This document shows positions 62,038-64,000 of a stretch of 64,000 bases of DNA, piece after piece (positions within the stretch are counted from its first letter, which is position 1; every line of letters begins with the position of its first letter). The notes under the pieces were generated by a model. That model was not told where the DNA came from. It saw only the letters and a list, made by a program, of their open reading frames with translations, and ran no database searches. Position numbers and translations under genes: made by a program. Origin of the DNA: Devosia sp. 2618 (lineage in GTDB: Bacteria; Pseudomonadota; Alphaproteobacteria; Rhizobiales; Devosiaceae); NCBI RefSeq assembly GCF_040546815.1, contig NZ_JBEPOO010000001.1, forward strand, positions 186,001 to 250,000, written 5' to 3'.

Positions 62038-63045
62038 CTACTGCACAGCCTTGAGCATTTCGTCGATCCATTCCTGGCCATGCGCTGCGATGTCTTCGTC
62101 GGACAGGGTCAGCGTCTTTTCCGGCTGGGGCAGGCTGGCGAAGGTGGGATCGAGATCGCCGGCGAGGTTGGCCACGGGGAACATCCAGTTGGTGTGCGGG
62201 ATGATCTGCTGGGCGTCGGGCGAAACGAGATAGGCGAGGAACTGCTTGGCGAGGTCCTGGTGCTTGGATGACTTCAGCACGCCTGCCACTTCGATCTGCG
62301 GATAGTGCCCTTCGGTGAACAGCGCCGCCTTGATGGTCTCATCGTGGTCTTCGATGATGTGGTAGGCGGGCGAGGTGGTGTAGCTCAGCGCCATGTCGGC
62401 TTCGCCGGTCAGGAACAGGTTATAGCTCTCGCTCCAGTCGCGGGTGATGGTCAGGATATGCGGCTTGAGGCCGGCCCAGATTTCGGAAGCGCGGTCGCCA
62501 TAGGCGGCCTTGACCCAGAGCACCAGACCAAAGCCGGGCGTCGACGAGCGGGGGTCCTGAATGACGATCTTGACCGAATCCGGCAACGCGATCAGCTCCT
62601 CGAACGAGGTCGGGGGCGTCTGCATCGTGTCGGTGTCATACATGAAGGCGAAGTGCGAATAGTCGAACGGCACGAACTGCGCGTCGGTCCATTGGCCGGG
62701 CAGTGCGAGGTCGGTCAGCGACAGGCCGTGATCGGCAAAAAGGCCGGTGGCGCGGGCTTCACCGGCTACCGCTGTATCGAGCCCGACGATGATATCGGCT
62801 GGGGTCGTGTCGCCTTCAAGCTGCACGCGGCGCAGGGTGCCGATGGAGCTGTCGGCGGCAACCCATTCGACGGTGCAGCCGCCGCAGATGGCCTCAAAGC
62901 CGGTCTTGAGCGCCGGGCCGGGGCCCCATTCGGCGGCGAAACCGTCATAGGTGTAGATGGTGAGCTTGGGCGCATCCTGCGCCATTGCGGGCGCGGCAAT
63001 CAGTCCGGTTAGGACCGCAAGCGCCAGACGAGTGAATTTGACCAT
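62038..63045 (-). CDS. thiB: thiamine-binding periplasmic protein ThiB
   Basis: ThiB captures thiamine, thiamine phosphate and thiamine diphosphate in the periplasm. The 335-residue protein has a signal peptide (residues 1-22, ending APAMA), then APKLTIYTYDGFAAEWGPGPALKTGFEAICGG, the typical start of the mature protein. LVLWVKAAYGD, and SYTTSPAYHI later contribute to the ligand site in family structures. It is the first gene of the operon, 79 bp from the TPP riboswitch. Confidence 0.95.
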   Translation of the reverse strand: MVKFTRLALAVLTGLIAAPAMAQDAPKLTIYTYDGFAAEWGPGPALKTGFEAICGGCTVEWVAADSSIGTLRRVQLEGDTTPADIIVGLDTAVAGEARATGLFADHGLSLTDLALPGQWTDAQFVPFDYSHFAFMYDTDTMQTPPTSFEELIALPDSVKIVIQDPRSSTPGFGLVLWVKAAYGDRASEIWAGLKPHILTITRDWSESYNLFLTGEADMALSYTTSPAYHIIEDHDETIKAALFTEGHYPQIEVAGVLKSSKHQDLAKQFLAYLVSPDAQQIIPHTNWMFPVANLAGDLDPTFASLPQPEKTLTLSDEDIAAHGQEWIDEMLKAVQ

Positions 63046-63123
63046 AGGTCATTCCCTTCATTGGTGTGCGGCCATGAGTAGAAGGGATGTGTCAATGGTA
63101 CGGACGTCGAGACGCCCTTGCCA

Positions 63124-63209
63124 TCTCGATCTTCCTCCGCCAGCATGACCTGGTTCAGGTTCAATGGGTAACTCTCAGCTCCGGAAAACTCCGGAACACC
63201 CCAGCGAGA
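63124..63209 (-). promoter_or_regulatory. TPP riboswitch (THI element)
   Basis: On the minus strand the element runs from TCTCG (63209-63205) to CGAGA (63128-63124), which pair as the closing stem. Between them lie the conserved GGGGTG, CTGAGA followed by TTACCC, TTGAACCTGA and the GCGGAGGAA segment of the TPP aptamer. It precedes thiB, so thiamine diphosphate should switch off thiBPQ. Confidence 0.95.
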
Positions 63210-63233
63210 CACCCCACACTTAATGAGAGCGAT

Positions 63234-63923
63234 GTGACAGTGCAAGACACTTCCGTGCGTGCGGTGGATGCGCCAATGGTCGTATTCGATGGGCCCATGG
63301 CCATTGTCGGCGGCGGCGTGGTCGACCCGGCGCTGCTGGTAGAGCTGGTCGAACGCGGCGTGGCGCTGGTGGCCGCCGATGGCGGCGGCAACACCATTGG
63401 CGATGCCGGGCTGGTGCCCGTCGCCATCATTGGCGATCTTGATTCGCTGACCGATCGGGCCGATTGGGAGCGCCGCACGCGGGTTATCCACATCCCCGAA
63501 CAGATCACCACCGATTTCCAGAAGGCGCTCTATTCGACTTCGGCGCCGGTGACGCTGGCGCTCGGCATGACGGGCAAGCGCCTCGATCACACGCTGGCCG
63601 CGCTTAGCGCCGTGCTGCAGTTTGCGCCCAAGCGGAAGCTGTTGCTGGTCGATGAGGTGGATGTGGCGCTGGCGGTGGTGGGGCCGATTACGTTTACGGC
63701 CGGATTGGGCGAGCGGGTGTCGATCCATCCGCTGTTGCCGGTGGATTTTTTGAGGTCGACGGGGCTGCTTTATCCGATGGATGGGCTGCGACTGGAGCCG
63801 GGTGGTTTGATCGGGACGTCCAATGAGGGGACGGGCGGGGTTGTGCAGGTGGTGCCGGCGGATGAGACGCCGTGGCTGTTGATTTTGGGCAAGGAGCGGT
63901 TGTGGGATCTGGTTGGGCCATAG
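63234..63923 (+). CDS. thiN: thiamine diphosphokinase
   Basis: This enzyme transfers pyrophosphate from ATP to thiamine, making thiamine diphosphate. The 229-residue product has the family motifs LVAADGGGNTI, PVAIIGDLDSLT (metal-binding aspartates) and TTDFQKAL, and later GMTGKRLDHTLAAL. The start is uncertain: GTG at 63234 (GAGAG 4 nt upstream), GTG at 63240 or ATG at 63276. It diverges from the thiBPQ operon, with the riboswitch between; its own transcript does not contain the aptamer. Confidence 0.92.
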   Translation: MTVQDTSVRAVDAPMVVFDGPMAIVGGGVVDPALLVELVERGVALVAADGGGNTIGDAGLVPVAIIGDLDSLTDRADWERRTRVIHIPEQITTDFQKALYSTSAPVTLALGMTGKRLDHTLAALSAVLQFAPKRKLLLVDEVDVALAVVGPITFTAGLGERVSIHPLLPVDFLRSTGLLYPMDGLRLEPGGLIGTSNEGTGGVVQVVPADETPWLLILGKERLWDLVGP

Positions 63924-63932
63924 TGCCAAGCC

Positions 63933-63977
63933 CCTCGTGGTTCGAGGCTCGTTGAGAACTCGCACCTCACCATGAGG
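63933..63977. repeat. CCTCGTGG...CCATGAGG palindromic repeat
   Basis: A 45-bp element with ends CCTCGTGG and CCATGAGG, inverted relative to 59563-59592 and with a longer loop. It lies 9 bp past the thiN stop and may serve as its terminator. Confidence 0.6.
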
Positions 63978-64000
63978 GCTACCGAACCACTGCACCAAGA

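Overview
The window is a chromosomal stretch of an alphaproteobacterium of the order Hyphomicrobiales (Rhizobiales). A Devosia-like genus is my best guess, but that is an inference from gene content, not from any search. Support comes from the high GC content, the alpha-type cell-cycle genes rcdA (DUF1465) and trcR (DUF1013), the 6S RNA directly upstream of the 5-formyltetrahydrofolate cyclo-ligase gene, the tol-pal-cpoB-tilS-ftsH-glmM order, a structured leader before an alpha-type serC, and a TPP riboswitch before thiBPQ. Almost all of the window is core metabolism and cell-envelope biology. There are no rRNA or tRNA genes, no CRISPR array and no recognisable prophage.

Layout. 1-8.8 kb: rpsU, an alpha/beta hydrolase, purEK, two divergent DUF465 genes, a TSUP transporter, a lipoprotein, trcR, a quinone oxidoreductase, DUF1192, rcdA, ynfA and rpmE. 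9-16.7 kb: an ABC exporter, a GIY-YIG gene inside a 29-bp inverted repeat, an operon-like run of efp, an inositol monophosphatase and an ExbB/MotB-like pair, then thiE-like and Sel1-repeat genes. 16.8-24.2 kb: a carbon-metabolism block on the minus strand (class I aldolase, pgk, gapA, tkt) with a second GIY-YIG gene bounded by related palindromes. 24.4-31 kb: a DUF4164 gene, zapA, a Na+/H+ antiporter, a ParDE-like toxin-antitoxin pair, 6S RNA, the cyclo-ligase gene, a YmdB-like phosphoesterase, yebC and a GGDEF protein. 31.2-46.8 kb: ruvCAB, a Nudix gene, ybgC, tolQRA, a separate TolA C-terminal-domain protein, tolB, pal, cpoB, tilS, ftsH, glmM and an outer-membrane protein. 47-51 kb: a less conserved, partly AT-richer patch with denD, an orphan barstar, hypothetical genes, a DUF4189 protein and a cold-shock gene. 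51.3-57.3 kb: serC-serA, a Nudix/EamA pair and purA. 57.4-64 kb: a large single-span membrane protein, thiBPQ behind a TPP riboswitch, and a divergent thiamine diphosphokinase.

The genes work in blocks: purine synthesis (purE, purK, purA), lower glycolysis and pentose phosphate metabolism (fba, pgk, gapA, tkt), serine synthesis (serC, serA), thiamine uptake and activation (thiBPQ, thiN), Holliday-junction processing (ruvCAB), and outer-membrane constriction and peptidoglycan maintenance (Tol-Pal, CpoB, FtsH, GlmM).

The most unusual signal is a small repeated unit seen twice: a roughly 100-residue GIY-YIG protein gene enclosed by inverted palindromes that share the outer sequence CGTCATT and the inner sequence AATCCAT. 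The two copies use different stems, and the stem differences in the second copy are compensatory. Other points of interest are a candidate CtrA-linked small RNA ahead of rcdA, the free-standing TolA C-terminal domain, an interrupted zapA-6S-cyclo-ligase locus, paired DnaA-box-like sites before ruvC, and several families of intergenic inverted repeats.
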